Shown here: positions 45,743-55,281 of the stretch, one piece after another
Numbering within the stretch: the first letter of the stretch is position 1
Layout of the letters: each line of letters begins with the position of its first letter
Assembly (NCBI GenBank): GCA_026873275.1
Contig: JANTUC010000013.1
Location: forward strand, 1,488,001 to 1,552,000
From: Pseudopithomyces maydicus
Lineage: Eukaryota > Ascomycota > Dothideomycetes > Pleosporales > Didymosphaeriaceae
Direction: 5' to 3'
Length of the DNA: 64,000 nucleotides
Notes under the pieces: generated by a model
What the model was told of the DNA's origin: nothing
Database searches by the model: none
What the model saw: only the letters and a program-made list of their open reading frames with translations
Made by a program: the position numbers and the translations under genes

Positions 45743-47566
45743 ATGAATCATTCCACAACTCCATTAACGCAGACGAGCCGTACGGATGACCCCAGCAGCG
45801 GAATCAGCCAAGACCTGATCAACATGGAGAACCAAGGCTTCTACGGCTTCGAGTCCATGGAAGAAGTCTCCGCATACCGCGACTGCATCTCCACCAACAC
45901 ATTCGTAGAATCAGTCGTCACCGTAAAAGCTAGAAATTTCGGCGGCCCTGTACTAGCCGTTGCAAACGAAATGATGGAGTTGATGTCGATTCCGAGCAAA
46001 ACCCGTGGTCTAGTCTGGTGCGCCTTGCCCCAGAACTCTCCCCATGCGAAGGACTTTAAAGCCTTCTATGCGAGGAAGTCGGAGGGTGGAGGTGGAAATG
46101 GGCAAACCCATCCCCAATCGTTCACACAGTGGTGGCTTGGTGAGGGCGGGAAGTTTCACGTCACTGGTGGGGCCAGGAACACATCTGGAGCTTTGAGCAA
46201 TCCTACCCAGTACCAGTTTGTAAACGAGTCGATTCGTATGGCCGAGAACACATCCGGAGTCTTGACCAATCCCCAAAACCAACTTGGAAACTACTCGACC
46301 GGGAATCAAAACCAGTTTGGAAACTACTCGATTGGAATGGCCGAGAACACAGCCGGAGTTTTGACCAATCCCCAAAACCAGTTTGGGAACTATTCGATCG
46401 GGAATTATGGAGACTTGTCTGTAGCTGGTGGTACTTCTGAGGCCCCAGGAGCAGGTGCATCACAGTTCGAACCCCAAAACCAATTTGGAAACTTCACGCT
46501 TGGGAATTATGGAGAATTTGTAGTCGGCAATACCTCTGAGGCTCCAGGGGTAGACGCATCCCAGTTCGAACCCCAAAACCAAATTGAAGACTACTCGCTT
46601 GGAAATTACGAAGAGTTTGTAGTCGACAATACCTCTGAGGCACCAGTGGCAGACGCATCCCAGTTCGAAGTCCAAAACCAAATTGGAGACTACTCGCTTG
46701 GGAATCATGGAGAGTTTGTAGTCGATGGTACTTCTGAGGTCCTAGGGACAGGCGCATCAGCAGACACTACCACGAAAGAGCGTAAGCGTCCAAATGTTAT
46801 CAACACCATGATTCCACAAGCAGCAGGAGCTCGGCGTATCTGGAAAGAGATGAGTGAAAACCTTCCGATTCACCAGCTCGTTCCCAAGTGGCCGGCGCAC
46901 CCTGTGCATAGCAGGGCCCCGCCAGCTACTGTTGACTTGCGGCTTCTAGGCGATGTATACGTCACTGCGTACGAACTCCTGGCATACTTTCCTTGCCATG
47001 CACAGCGCTGGCAAGACCATATAATGCGTTTCAACGGCGCAGGATGGGGCCCAACGGAGATGTTCAAGCTTGCTTATATCATTCGGGGACAGATCACAAA
47101 TGTAATGACCGACAAAGTTTCCAAGTTGATTAGAGCTGAGGGGTCAATGCATGCCCGTGCATACGGTTTCATGCGAGATAGCACTCCGAACCCCTTCGCG
47201 ACAAACCGTCCTTACCAAGACTTGACTTGCGCAAACTGGGTGCCTCCGGTGCGTGATCGTAGCATCCAGTCTACTTTCGGTCAAGATGCTGAGTTCTTGT
47301 CGGATTACTACGTGTCTGACCTTGTAGATGGTATAATGCCTCACCTGATGCCAATTGGCCAGAACGCTGGCCCCCTCACGGCTGTAGTTCGATGGACTTT
47401 GGATCATCCAGCTGAGTGCAAAGGTCTCAAACTTAGCAATGTTTCAGAAATGTCAAAGCAGATGGGTGTCTTCAAAACTTCGTTTGATGCTGGCCTTGCG
47501 ACATCGGGTGCAGCACATGCGGATGTTGAGTCACTGCAGGCTTGCCGTGAGGCTTTAGGCAACTAA
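45743..47566 (+). CDS. Orphan repeat-containing protein
   Basis: One uninterrupted frame of 607 aa. No family is recognised. Residues 1-150 are globular-looking (ENQGFYGFESMEEVSAYRDC; GLVWCALPQNSPHAKDF). The middle (about residues 150-340) is built from imperfect tandem repeats. At least four copies of 33-34 aa each start with (N/E)(P/V)QNQ(F/I) and contain NYS(L/I)GNYG and TSEAPG. Shorter, older units with MAEN(T)(S/A)GVLTNPQNQ lie upstream. The C-terminal part (about 350-607) is non-repetitive and contains PQAAGARRIWKEMSENLP, WPAHPVHSRAPPATVDLRL and RWTLDHPAECKGLKLS. There is no signal peptide or membrane helix, so it is probably intracellular. The start is the first ATG, behind a pyrimidine- and A-rich leader. 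The frame staying open through 1.8 kb with repeats in register argues for a real gene. Confidence 0.75.
   Translation: MNHSTTPLTQTSRTDDPSSGISQDLINMENQGFYGFESMEEVSAYRDCISTNTFVESVVTVKARNFGGPVLAVANEMMELMSIPSKTRGLVWCALPQNSPHAKDFKAFYARKSEGGGGNGQTHPQSFTQWWLGEGGKFHVTGGARNTSGALSNPTQYQFVNESIRMAENTSGVLTNPQNQLGNYSTGNQNQFGNYSIGMAENTAGVLTNPQNQFGNYSIGNYGDLSVAGGTSEAPGAGASQFEPQNQFGNFTLGNYGEFVVGNTSEAPGVDASQFEPQNQIEDYSLGNYEEFVVDNTSEAPVADASQFEVQNQIGDYSLGNHGEFVVDGTSEVLGTGASADTTTKERKRPNVINTMIPQAAGARRIWKEMSENLPIHQLVPKWPAHPVHSRAPPATVDLRLLGDVYVTAYELLAYFPCHAQRWQDHIMRFNGAGWGPTEMFKLAYIIRGQITNVMTDKVSKLIRAEGSMHARAYGFMRDSTPNPFATNRPYQDLTCANWVPPVRDRSIQSTFGQDAEFLSDYYVSDLVDGIMPHLMPIGQNAGPLTAVVRWTLDHPAECKGLKLSNVSEMSKQMGVFKTSFDAGLATSGAAHADVESLQACREALGN
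46367..46765 (+). repeat. Intragenic in-frame repeats of 99-102 bp
   Basis: Units start at 46367, 46469, 46568 and 46667, each with CAAAACCA(A/G)(T/A)TTG. Spacings of 102, 99 and 99 keep the reading frame. Confidence 0.9.
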
Positions 47567-47730
47567 GACGCCTACGGCAACATTGAGATGCTTCAATTGG
47601 ATGTGCAGTGAGTAATTTTCTTGCGCCTCATCCACAATGAACACATAGGCACAGGTGCTTCTTCCTTGCACCAGTGCCCCTCGGGTATGATGGATTATGG
47701 ACATGACTTCCTGTGAGTATACATGTTCCA

Positions 47731-47913
47731 AGCAACGTCTTCGTCCATCAACCTGTGTTCTGTAATAATTCATTGTTGTTCCCTAACCCTCTTTCTTCAA
47801 CCTATACTCCCGTAAATATACATATCTCAGGCAGCATCTTCTTCCATCAACCCGTGTTCTGTAATAATCCAACCGTTGTTCCCTCACCCTCCTTCTTCCA
47901 CCTATACTCCCGT
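47731..47913. repeat. Tandem duplication of about 83 bp, period about 100
   Basis: Copies at 47731-47813 and 47831-47913 share the CCATCAACC(T/C)GTGTTCTGTAATAAT core and CCTATACTCCCGT. The right copy overlaps the 3' end of the AlkB-like gene and encodes its last residues. Confidence 0.85.
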
Positions 47914-48554
47914 TCTATCCCCAGACTCCTTTGCGCAGTATCGCACAATTTTACGTCCCCACAGTTGCATACCGCAGGCTCCCTAATCCAGCGATACGTG
48001 ATACTCCACCTGTCATCGCGCCTTCGTATTGTTCCATCTGCCAACGTATCCGTCTTGCGCTTCTTGATGCCATGCGTCCAGTGCAGTCGGGAATCACCCG
48101 ACATCTGCATCATACTCCTTGGTGTCAGATCAACTTCCACCACTTCCTTCTCCCCTTCATCATTGCCAGTACTTGTGCTCCGCGCGAATACCATCATCAC
48201 CGGCGCTCCTATCGACAAAGCGTACAGCTGATCATACGCCGAGTGCGTGTCAACGTGCGGAGGGATCCCTGCGCCGGGCGGATAGTGTTGCAGACAAACC
48301 TGGTCCGGTGGCCTCCCTTCCCTCGTCGGCAGTAAAGGTACGAGCCAGTCAGGGAAATCCTTGAAGGGCACATTCGGATCCACGCCGAACGTCTTGTAGT
48401 CAAAGGTGTACCCGTAATGAAGCGACAGACGCCCGGACCGTTCCGGCCACTCGAGATCATTTTGGAAGATTTTCAAAAGACTGGCTTCGTGCTCTGGGGT
48501 GATGAAATCGTTCTGCCAGAATATTCCGCGTGGCTGGATGGGCAACTCCTCCAT
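47847..48554 (-). CDS. AlkB-like 2-oxoglutarate/Fe(II) dioxygenase
   Basis: Predicted oxidative demethylase of nucleic acid or protein, of the AlkB/ALKBH superfamily. 235 aa counted from the ATG at 48554; the frame extends a few codons upstream without another ATG. The double-stranded beta-helix core is visible: HYPPGAGIPPHVDTHSAYD supplies the His-X-Asp iron ligands, LSIGAPVMMVF the next strands, and SGDSRLHWTHGI the distal His. The Arg pair near DDRWSITYRW binds 2-oxoglutarate. A Cys-containing tail (EPAVCNCGDVKLC) follows. The final ~20 residues are read from one copy of an intergenic duplication, so the natural C-terminus may have been extended. The best match by motif is the ALKBH8-dioxygenase/ALKBH-like group. 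The substrate is not assignable. Confidence 0.85.
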   Translation of the reverse strand: MEELPIQPRGIFWQNDFITPEHEASLLKIFQNDLEWPERSGRLSLHYGYTFDYKTFGVDPNVPFKDFPDWLVPLLPTREGRPPDQVCLQHYPPGAGIPPHVDTHSAYDQLYALSIGAPVMMVFARSTSTGNDEGEKEVVEVDLTPRSMMQMSGDSRLHWTHGIKKRKTDTLADGTIRRRDDRWSITYRWIREPAVCNCGDVKLCDTAQRSLGIEREYRWKKEGEGTTVGLLQNTG

Positions 48555-49296
48555 CGTTACCAAGCTTCTCCGCGCTCGCTCGGAACTCTTCGGCTGGTAG
48601 ACACCTCACGGATGGCATGCAATTTATGGAAATGCAGCAACCAGCCTTGGTCCTAATCCTGATGAAGTTCAGGGGCCCTTGCGCCTATCAAAACTCTGGA
48701 AATAGGTGTCGCCGTCGTGGCTATTCTGTCCCACGAAAGTGAATGAGTGCAAAGGTCCACGGTTTGAGAAATAGCGTGATCCCGACGGTTAACGAACTAT
48801 ATACTCCAGACCGACGACCTTCTCAACGGCTTTGATCGCTACGCATTCTTGAGCGCCTTGTATGTCGCTGGTGGAAGTCACAAAGAGATGAGCTCGGGTA
48901 GTTTAGCGCTTCGCTTAGGCCCCTCGTACCACTGTGCAGTTGATATTGTGCCCCGTGATTCCATGCGTGCCTGTATAAGGTCGTTAAACGTTCTGCGAAC
49001 AGCTGTTAATATCGTGATTTTCTTGAAAAGATATTCATAATGAAATTGATGGTTGCATATCGCATGTCACACGCAAGAAGCCTGAAGACCACGGCATAGT
49101 TGCATGACTCCGCACGTCCGTGCCATGCACTAGACTCCGAGGACTATCTTGAGACTACCCGTCTAGCGCACAACACAAATAGAGCCATACACAATAGAGT
49201 GGCACTTGGAAATTGTTCAGATATTTTGTCAGCCCTAATGAATATTTCTATATAATAGTAAAAGTACACATCATATTCATCAACCAATCACAAAAC
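48555..49296. other. Intergenic between AlkB-like gene and tRNA
   Basis: Upstream region of the AlkB-like gene and 5' flank of the tRNA. No gene or repeat is supported. Confidence 0.55.
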
Positions 49297-49409
49297 GCAT
49301 CGGTGGTTTAGTGGTAAAATTAGCCGTTGCCATTCATCAGCTCAAGTTCTTCGGAACCTGAGCCTGATAAGACGTCGGCTAGCCCCGGGTTCGATTCCCG
49401 GCCGATGCA
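49297..49409 (+). tRNA. tG(GCC): tRNA-Gly (anticodon GCC) with a 42-nt intron
   Basis: Acceptor strands GCATCGG and CCGATGC pair perfectly, followed by discriminator A at 49409. The D-arm contains GGTTTAGTGGTA (A box). The anticodon stem is AGCCG/CGGCT with GCC at 49329-49331. The T-arm CCGGGTTCGATTCCCGG (B box) closes perfectly. An intron sits at the canonical position one base after the anticodon and covers about 49333-49374. It can fold into a hairpin, CTCAAGTTC-TTCG-GAACCTGAG, with one mismatch and a UUCG-type tetraloop. Confidence 0.95.
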
Positions 49410-49415
49410 TTTTTT
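49410..49415 (+). terminator. RNA polymerase III terminator
   Basis: Run of six T directly after the tRNA discriminator base. Confidence 0.9.
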
Positions 49416-49977
49416 CCTTTTTCTTCTTCTTTTACATGCAGATAGAAGGAAGATAGATGGGCGGGCGGGCATACGGAAAGAAGAGTAGTGGTGATTCCTA
49501 CATCCGTGTTAGTTTTTGGAAAAAGTAGCTTCAGCAGAACAGCAGCACTCAATAAATGTCATTCCTATCTATTCAGGAAATCAGGGTAGAAGAATGCATA
49601 ACGATGTTCTTTATTTTCTTATTCTTAGAGAGAGAGAGCGTGGGCACCTTGATTTTAAGGGGACCTATAAAAACTGAGTTGAGTATGTAGTTAATTGATT
49701 ACCTCATGTAGCAGCTATTTAAAAAAGAGAATAATATGGGTACTACTGTGTCGAGATATAAAATGCCTGAAGTGATTAATTAATTATCTATCTTTTTGTA
49801 GCAGCTGCTGAAAAGCGAATAACATAAATACTTCCTGTGTCGAAATAAAAAATGCCGGAAGGAAGAAGAAGCTGGAGTGCATTGTATGTGAGTTTTCAGC
49901 GATAAGTATGTTCTGTGCAAGCTCCTGCTTGGAAACATTGTGCACCGTTTTCTATGGGCTAAAACGAAGCACGTCAG
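49416..49977. other. Intergenic with a 65-bp duplication
   Basis: Copies at 49708-49772 and 49798-49861 share GTAGCAGCT, CTGTGTCGA and AAATGCC(T/G)GAAG with a period of about 90 bp. An AG-type microsatellite is at 49627-49640. No gene is supported. Confidence 0.65.
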
Positions 49978-50783
49978 TCAATGCTTACGACGTACCCAAT
50001 GAGTAGCAACTGGCTTTCGTGGCAGTTTCTGCTTATGATGTCCACGTCGAATGGATGCTTCGTCTTTGATCTGGAAAGTCTGTGGTACGGCGTCCTGAGG
50101 AGTTGGTTGTACAGTGTCCTGGGGAGTTGGCTGTACAGTGTCCTGAAGAGTTGGCTGCACAGTGTCCTGAAGAGTCTGCTGTACAGTGCCCTGAGAAGTC
50201 TGCGGTACAGCATCCAGAAAAGCCTGCGGTACAGCGCCCTGGGAAATAGGCATCAACTCCACCCCAGAGTTGCCAGGCAACGGCTTACGTCGAATCCTGC
50301 GGTCCGAATGCAAGGCTGGAGCCGGCGGGGTAGGAAGAATGGGTTGGTAAACATAAGGATTCCTCCTCGTGTTATTACGCGAGTGTCGTTTTACTCCTGC
50401 ATGTCCCGCATATCCCGCATCAGTCACTGTGTCACCATGCGACAATCCCCCCGTACATCACTAGTCGGTCTTGCTCTATGCAAATTAATTCTCATACCCC
50501 CGGCTCGCGGCGGTACGTTCAAAGAATCATCCCCGACACCGTTGTTGTTGCCGCCCTTTCTACCCCTATAACAGTACTTACAGAAGATGAACACTACAAC
50601 CAAAAGCACCAATATAGAGATAATCGCTATAAACACATACAGCACAGGCTTTTTCAGAAACTTGCTCTCCCCATACACACTCTTTGATCTTGCACCGAGA
50701 GACCGCGACCGCGGAACGGGCGTAGCCGCAGCGAGGGCGACGAAAACGCCGAGGCAAGTGGTAGTGAGCATTAACGTGTTCAT
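49978..50783 (-). CDS. Orphan single-pass membrane protein with Gln/Thr repeats
   Basis: Starts MNTLMLTTTCLGVFVALAAA, a good signal peptide. After a short basic segment comes one membrane helix (VLYVFIAIISILVLLVVVFI), then KYCYRGRKGG as stop-transfer, and a long cytosolic tail. The tail contains 10-residue repeats of the type QDTVQPTPQ (about 50110-50220; the 30-bp DNA repeat is CTGAAGAGTTGGCTGTACAG-like). The frame is broken once, at a C6 run at 50447-50452. One extra base joins the two frames and gives 268 aa. The alternative, a 30-nt intron, is too short for a fungus. No family is recognised. The ATG at 50783 is chosen because the frame upstream of it has none. Confidence 0.6.
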
Positions 50784-51387
50784 GCTTCCGATCGATGATT
50801 TTGACACTTTTTTTTACAAAATAGATCTGTGATATAGATCGATCCCGTGGAGATCTGAGGTTTTTATATGCATTGCGTAGGTTGTTGTGTCGAGATGTTA
50901 TGTGAGCGCACAATGCACTAGCGTGCTACTGTAGAGCAGAGCGCATTACAAAATCATGGAGAAGCGTCGAGGACGTTGAAGTAGCTCGACAGACTGGCCC
51001 GTTTGATGAGGGAATGCGATATGAATGTATACTGTCGCTTTGAGAATGACATGTATGAATCTGACTTTCGGTGAGGTATGTGTGTGTATGTTTGTGTAGA
51101 GGGAAAGTAGCAGCAGAGTAGCCGACTAGATAAAAATGGGTGAGATCAATAGTTCTGCGTGAAAGTTACATCTTTTTATAATTGACGTTGTACATGTATC
51201 AATATGTCTTCATTGAATTCATTTTTCGATTTTTTTCTATCTGTTCTCTAACAATCGACCCAGCCATGGTCCTCAGCCGAGTTGAATATACAGTACATAC
51301 ATACAGAACATGGGGTATCGTCTTGGTGTCCGAGTAAACATTACACAGAATACATTAAGTATAAGGAGGTAGGTAGGATATCTATAA
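50784..51387. other. Intergenic, no gene seen
   Basis: Upstream region of the membrane-protein gene and 3' flank of the GH16 gene. It contains a TGTG-rich stretch at 51079-51098 and one copy of a short motif shared with two other intergenic sites (51105-51144). Confidence 0.55.
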
Positions 51388-52598
51388 TTATAAAACGAAG
51401 AACAGGGGCAACGCTGCCATAGCCCACAGCGGCCCCGTTCTCGACCCGTGCACCAGGGAAGCAGCGTCCTTGGAAGGCGACGAGGTAGGCGGAGAAGTCG
51501 CGCTCGGTGTCGCAGTCGACGTGGTGAATACTTCGGTCGCGCCGACGTACTCGACCACGATCTTCTCGACGGACATTACGGCGTCTTTTTCGGGCGGGCC
51601 GCCTGTCCAGCCGGGGTTGGCATCGGTCCTGGGAAGCGTCAGCTTGGGCGTACAGGGGGAAGGGGATGCGGGGGGAATTACCAGTGTGCAACCATCATCT
51701 GGACCGGCTCCGTGGGGATGTTCTTGTCGAATACGTTGACGAGCTGGCCGTCGACTATCCAGTACGCTTTGGTCTCTGTCCGCACGAGCTTGTACGTGTG
51801 CCAGCCGTCTGTCTGATCGGTGGTCACGTTCAGATCGACTTGCTGGATGGGCTGCTCCCTTCCCATGCCCTGAACCACGGCCCAGCTGACCTTGGTGCGG
51901 GTCAAGTACTCCATGTCGACTTCGTTGTTGTCGGCGCCGTAGAGGAAACCGCATTGGCATGTGCCTTCTACCGAACTCATCTTGACCTTCATCTCAAGCG
52001 ATCCTATGGACATCTTCTTGGCGGTCATGATCTGCGCAGAGCTCAGCCCCACTTTGCTGTCCGGGTCGTACTTCTGGCCGCCGGGCACGGTGAGTTTGAG
52101 GAGCCCGTCTTCGACCTTGACGTTTTCCGGGTCCATCTTCCGCATGTAAGGGTTGTATTCCGCGCCGCCATACTGTCTGGTGTCGACGATCCATTTGCTG
52201 GAGTCGATTCCATTTTCGAAGGTCGTTGTCTCGGTCGTGACTTGATCTTCGGAATAAAGACCGAGCATGGGCTGGGCCTCGTTAGCGACAATGAGTCCCC
52301 GCAGGCTTGCAAATGAAGCGCCGGAATTGCAGGAGGGAAGGGTTACCTTTGATAGGTCTGGAGGCTGGTTGTTCGAGGAGACATTACGCGCTCGTATCGC
52401 CGGTATTACATGGTGTGTTGCTGTTGGTCTCAAGGTGGCATACGTAGTTGCTGTGGGTGTCCGGATAGGCCCGTGAGGAACATGTGGAGAGCTGAATCCG
52501 AGAGTCGGGTAACTGACAGCTGCACGTTGACGCGGATGACGAGCTGCTACATCGGTGGCTGCAGCCAGGGCGTTGAGGGCGTAGTCCAGAACCTTCAT
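51388..52598 (-). CDS. Glycoside hydrolase family 16 enzyme, probable GPI anchor
   Basis: Beta-glucan-active fold of the concanavalin-like type, probably remodelling the cell wall. Two exons on the minus strand, 52598-51682 and 51628-51388, with a 53-nt intron. Phases agree, giving 385 aa. The catalytic motif E-X-D-X-E is present as NEVDMEYL near residues 227-231. Upstream strands are recognisable (FENGIDSSKWIVD; GLLKLTVPGG; SLEMKVKMSS). Downstream, DGWHTYKLVRTETKAYWIVDG, PVQMMVAHW and TDANPGWTGGPP follow the family pattern. The C-terminus has a Ser/Thr/Pro linker and a hydrophobic end (LWAMAALPLFFVL), consistent with a GPI signal. The N-terminal 100 residues are less typical and the signal peptide is weak. 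CRH-type transglycosylases are an alternative subfamily. Confidence 0.85.
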
Positions 52599-53863
52599 TG
52601 CAGCAGGCGTTTCAAAGTTCGAAAATCTTCACCCAGAGAAATTCGATTTAATCTGCGAGCCAGCTGCACCCTTACATAGGCATGCGATCCATTTTAAGAG
52701 CCGCCCACCTGTTATAAATCCGCCGAAATATTGGGAAAAAGACTAGTTCCTGATTCGATCGTAGGTCCACGAGTTTAATTAGGCCTGAGAAAATCAGGCG
52801 GGATATCAACTCCGGTCCTAGCGAAAAAGAGGTGTTTTCCACATCGCTGCATCTGTAGCACCCATCACTCTGACCAGAGGCAGCTTTCCGAAGAAGCATA
52901 TCTGTGTAATAAGTCCACGCTGATCAGCATGTCGATCTCACGTACGCGAAAGCAATTCCGCGTGGGTGGGTGGGAAAACGGGGTGCGGGAAAGTCCCTGA
53001 GATTTGCGTGGATCCACCTGCAGTGGGTGTTGAGTGAGAGCTTGCCAGGGTAAAGACATGCTAGTCTGATAGAGATAGACTATTGTACACCAACCCTCGA
53101 AGCGACGCTTTAGCCCCAAAGCAGACACCTCGCCACCCAATCACCGGCTGCTGGCAGGCCTTACTAAAAATGGGTGCCCCTGCTTCCTTATCCTATTCTT
53201 GACCAGCTAATTCTAAACTTGCCTCCTTCGTCTTTTCTACTTGCCGTGCCATGCCGAGATACGCGTTGGGTCGTGTGACTTTCTCATATTCGACCTATTC
53301 GACCTACCGAGCCGAGGTCTCCGGGTTCCGCCGACGTGCCTTCGGCTCGAGACATCGGACGTCATCTGGGTGACGGATGGGTCACGTGTCGTCGCATGCA
53401 GGTACGTACCTAGGTATGTACCGAGGCTACCTCCTTGCACAATCTTGTAGCTGACGGTGATGGAACAATGTATACATGAGCAACTTTGTGTTGATAAAAG
53501 TAAATTTTGCTAATACTCAGGTGTGCAGTGACAATATACATTATACTTCCAGGGTTTAAAACAATGTCCTAGACGGTCATGTAGGTATGGACCAGTCATT
53601 TGGTTAGTCTCCTGAACATTGCGGTCACAGCAAGGTTTGTTAGATGAAAAACCAACAACAGGGACATTTATTCGAGATAAAATCGCAATATCACAAGGAA
53701 GCATTTGGCGTCCATGTCCATAGGACTAGCATAGACACAGGCGGACGAGTCGTAGATGCTATTGACAACATCTTGCAAATTATTAACATTATGTTATTGA
53801 GGCGATTCCTTTCCGGGCTACTTGCTCAAAGGCAATTTTTCCAGCTTATCAGAACCCCAGACA
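52599..53863. other. Intergenic, no gene seen
   Basis: 1.27 kb. Upstream region of the GH16 gene and 3' flank of the next small gene. A palindromic CAGGTACGTACCTAGGTATGTACC stretch lies near 53400. Short frames lack domains. Confidence 0.5.
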
Positions 53864-54223
53864 CTACATCTCAATGGCGCCAGATCGCTCCATCGCATTC
53901 CTCCGCGCCTGAGCCACCGTCCTCTTATCCACCGACTCAACCTCATTCTTCTCCACCATCCGAAGGGGTCGGAAACCCCTCGGCGAAGAGATCACTGGCT
54001 TGGGCCTGGGCGGCTTTCCGACATGGCTCCCTAGGGTGCGCTGCATATGCGAGTCATCATCACTACCCGTGGCGCTAGTGCCCGTTGCGGCATCGTGTTC
54101 ATGCGAAGGGCTGCGATCGCGCGCGCGAATCATACAGAGCGCTACGCTGCAGACGACGAATAGGACTAGCACGGTCGTGAAGATGGCGACGAAGATTGTG
54201 CGCTCGGTGTCGTTGGAAAACAT
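53864..54223 (-). CDS. Orphan small single-pass membrane protein
   Basis: 119 aa. A nine-residue N-terminus (MFSNDTERT) precedes one membrane helix (IFVAIFTTVLVLFVVCSVAL). Then comes RARDR and a polar tail with His/Asp/Glu-rich and basic parts (KPVISSPRGFRPLRM; EVESVDKRTVAQARRNAMER). It has no signal peptide, so the N-terminus is probably outside or lumenal with the helix as anchor. No family is recognised. It is the first of three small membrane-protein genes in the same orientation (with 54604-55125 and 55282-56012). Evidence that it is coding: an intact frame, a plausible start and a helix followed by positive charges. Confidence 0.5.
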   Translation of the reverse strand: MFSNDTERTIFVAIFTTVLVLFVVCSVALCMIRARDRSPSHEHDAATGTSATGSDDDSHMQRTLGSHVGKPPRPKPVISSPRGFRPLRMVEKNEVESVDKRTVAQARRNAMERSGAIEM

Positions 54224-54603
54224 TGTACCGTGCGTGGTTATATTTGGTGCAGGCTGGGTTTTGCGGGCCGAATAGTAAGTGTGTTTTAATTTTTAGCGTG
54301 GGAGTAGAGTATAGTACATAGAAGGATTTGGACTAGTTTATTTCTTTATAAGCGTTTCACCGTTGCTTTGCTTCTGTCATCGGTGGGAGAGGCGTGAAGA
54401 GAGCTCAGTGTAGTTTGAATGGATGGAGAAGCATCACGTGGATGCAAATGGGAAGAGGAAAGTATGGTGGATGGAGGATGAAATTCACCAGATCAATACC
54501 TGCCATATCCAAGGAGGAAGATAGTAGTTCTACGCAGGAAGACAAAATCAAAGAAAATCATATTTTGGAACACACTCTACCGGCACACAGTCACCAGAAC
54601 GCA
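54224..54603. other. Intergenic, no gene seen
   Basis: 380 bp between two minus-strand small genes, serving as upstream region of the left one. Confidence 0.5.
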
Positions 54604-55125
54604 TCACAGCCATTCAACAAAGCGCGAGGTTGTCGTGCGCGGGGGCACAGATGGATCCGAAGCTTTAGGCATATTCCGCCCGACGAACTGCTTCACATAC
54701 ACAATGTGATTAGGTACCGGTACTGTGCGCTCAGCCACCTTATCCATGAACGTCTTCGGGAGAACCACTCCCTGCGGGCGAGCATGAAGTACCGGTGCAG
54801 GTGAAGCAGGTACTTGACGCACATGTGCACGATCCGGCACATGAACACCACCTGCATGCCCAGAAGCACGCGTGGGAAGCTCAGGTCTAACCTCCCAGGC
54901 GAAGTGGTCCAGTTGCGGGGCGCCAAAACTCCTAAGCTCCATGCCCTGGCCTTGCTCGGCGTCTGGGGATTTGCAGGTACCGTGGGTAAAGAAGCGCTTG
55001 GTGGGTTTCCAAAGGCTACGGCGAAATACATAGAGCAGGGGGAGGACGACCATGAGGAGGAAGCCGGCAACAACCACGCCGATGGTGATGAAGACGGGCT
55101 TGAGAGTCGCTGAATGCGATGCCAT
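54604..55125 (-). CDS. Orphan small single-pass membrane protein
   Basis: 173 aa from the ATG at 55125 (MASHSATLKP). One strong membrane helix (VFITIGVVVAGFLLMVVLPL) is followed by FRRSLWKPTKR as stop-transfer and a Pro/Val/Arg-rich tail ending SRFVEWL. The frame extends further upstream, but the extra residues have no hydrophobic or conserved character, so the internal ATG was chosen. The layout (short N-terminus, helix, basic anchor, proline-rich tail) resembles its left neighbour, although the sequences do not align well by eye. No family is recognised. Confidence 0.5.
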   Translation of the reverse strand: MASHSATLKPVFITIGVVVAGFLLMVVLPLLYVFRRSLWKPTKRFFTHGTCKSPDAEQGQGMELRSFGAPQLDHFAWEVRPELPTRASGHAGGVHVPDRAHVRQVPASPAPVLHARPQGVVLPKTFMDKVAERTVPVPNHIVYVKQFVGRNMPKASDPSVPPRTTTSRFVEWL

Positions 55126-55281
55126 GTTGAAGGTTATGGTTGTGTAGTTTCTGTATGTGTGTGCATCGCATGGAAGTAGTGGGTACTTATGTGAAGATTC
55201 CAGATGAGTATGTAAAGACGACATTCACTATGAAGCACCATTGTGAGTGAACAGTCTTTGCCCAGGCGTGCCCTCTTTCTT

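Noticed and set aside
50417..50452. Possible 30-nt intron joining the two frames of the Gln/Thr-repeat membrane protein
   Set aside because: Too short for splicing. A one-base deficit in the C6 run is simpler and recurs elsewhere.
51666..52316. 216-codon plus-strand frame opposite the GH16 gene
   Set aside because: The minus strand carries the catalytic motif and all family strands; this frame is a shadow.
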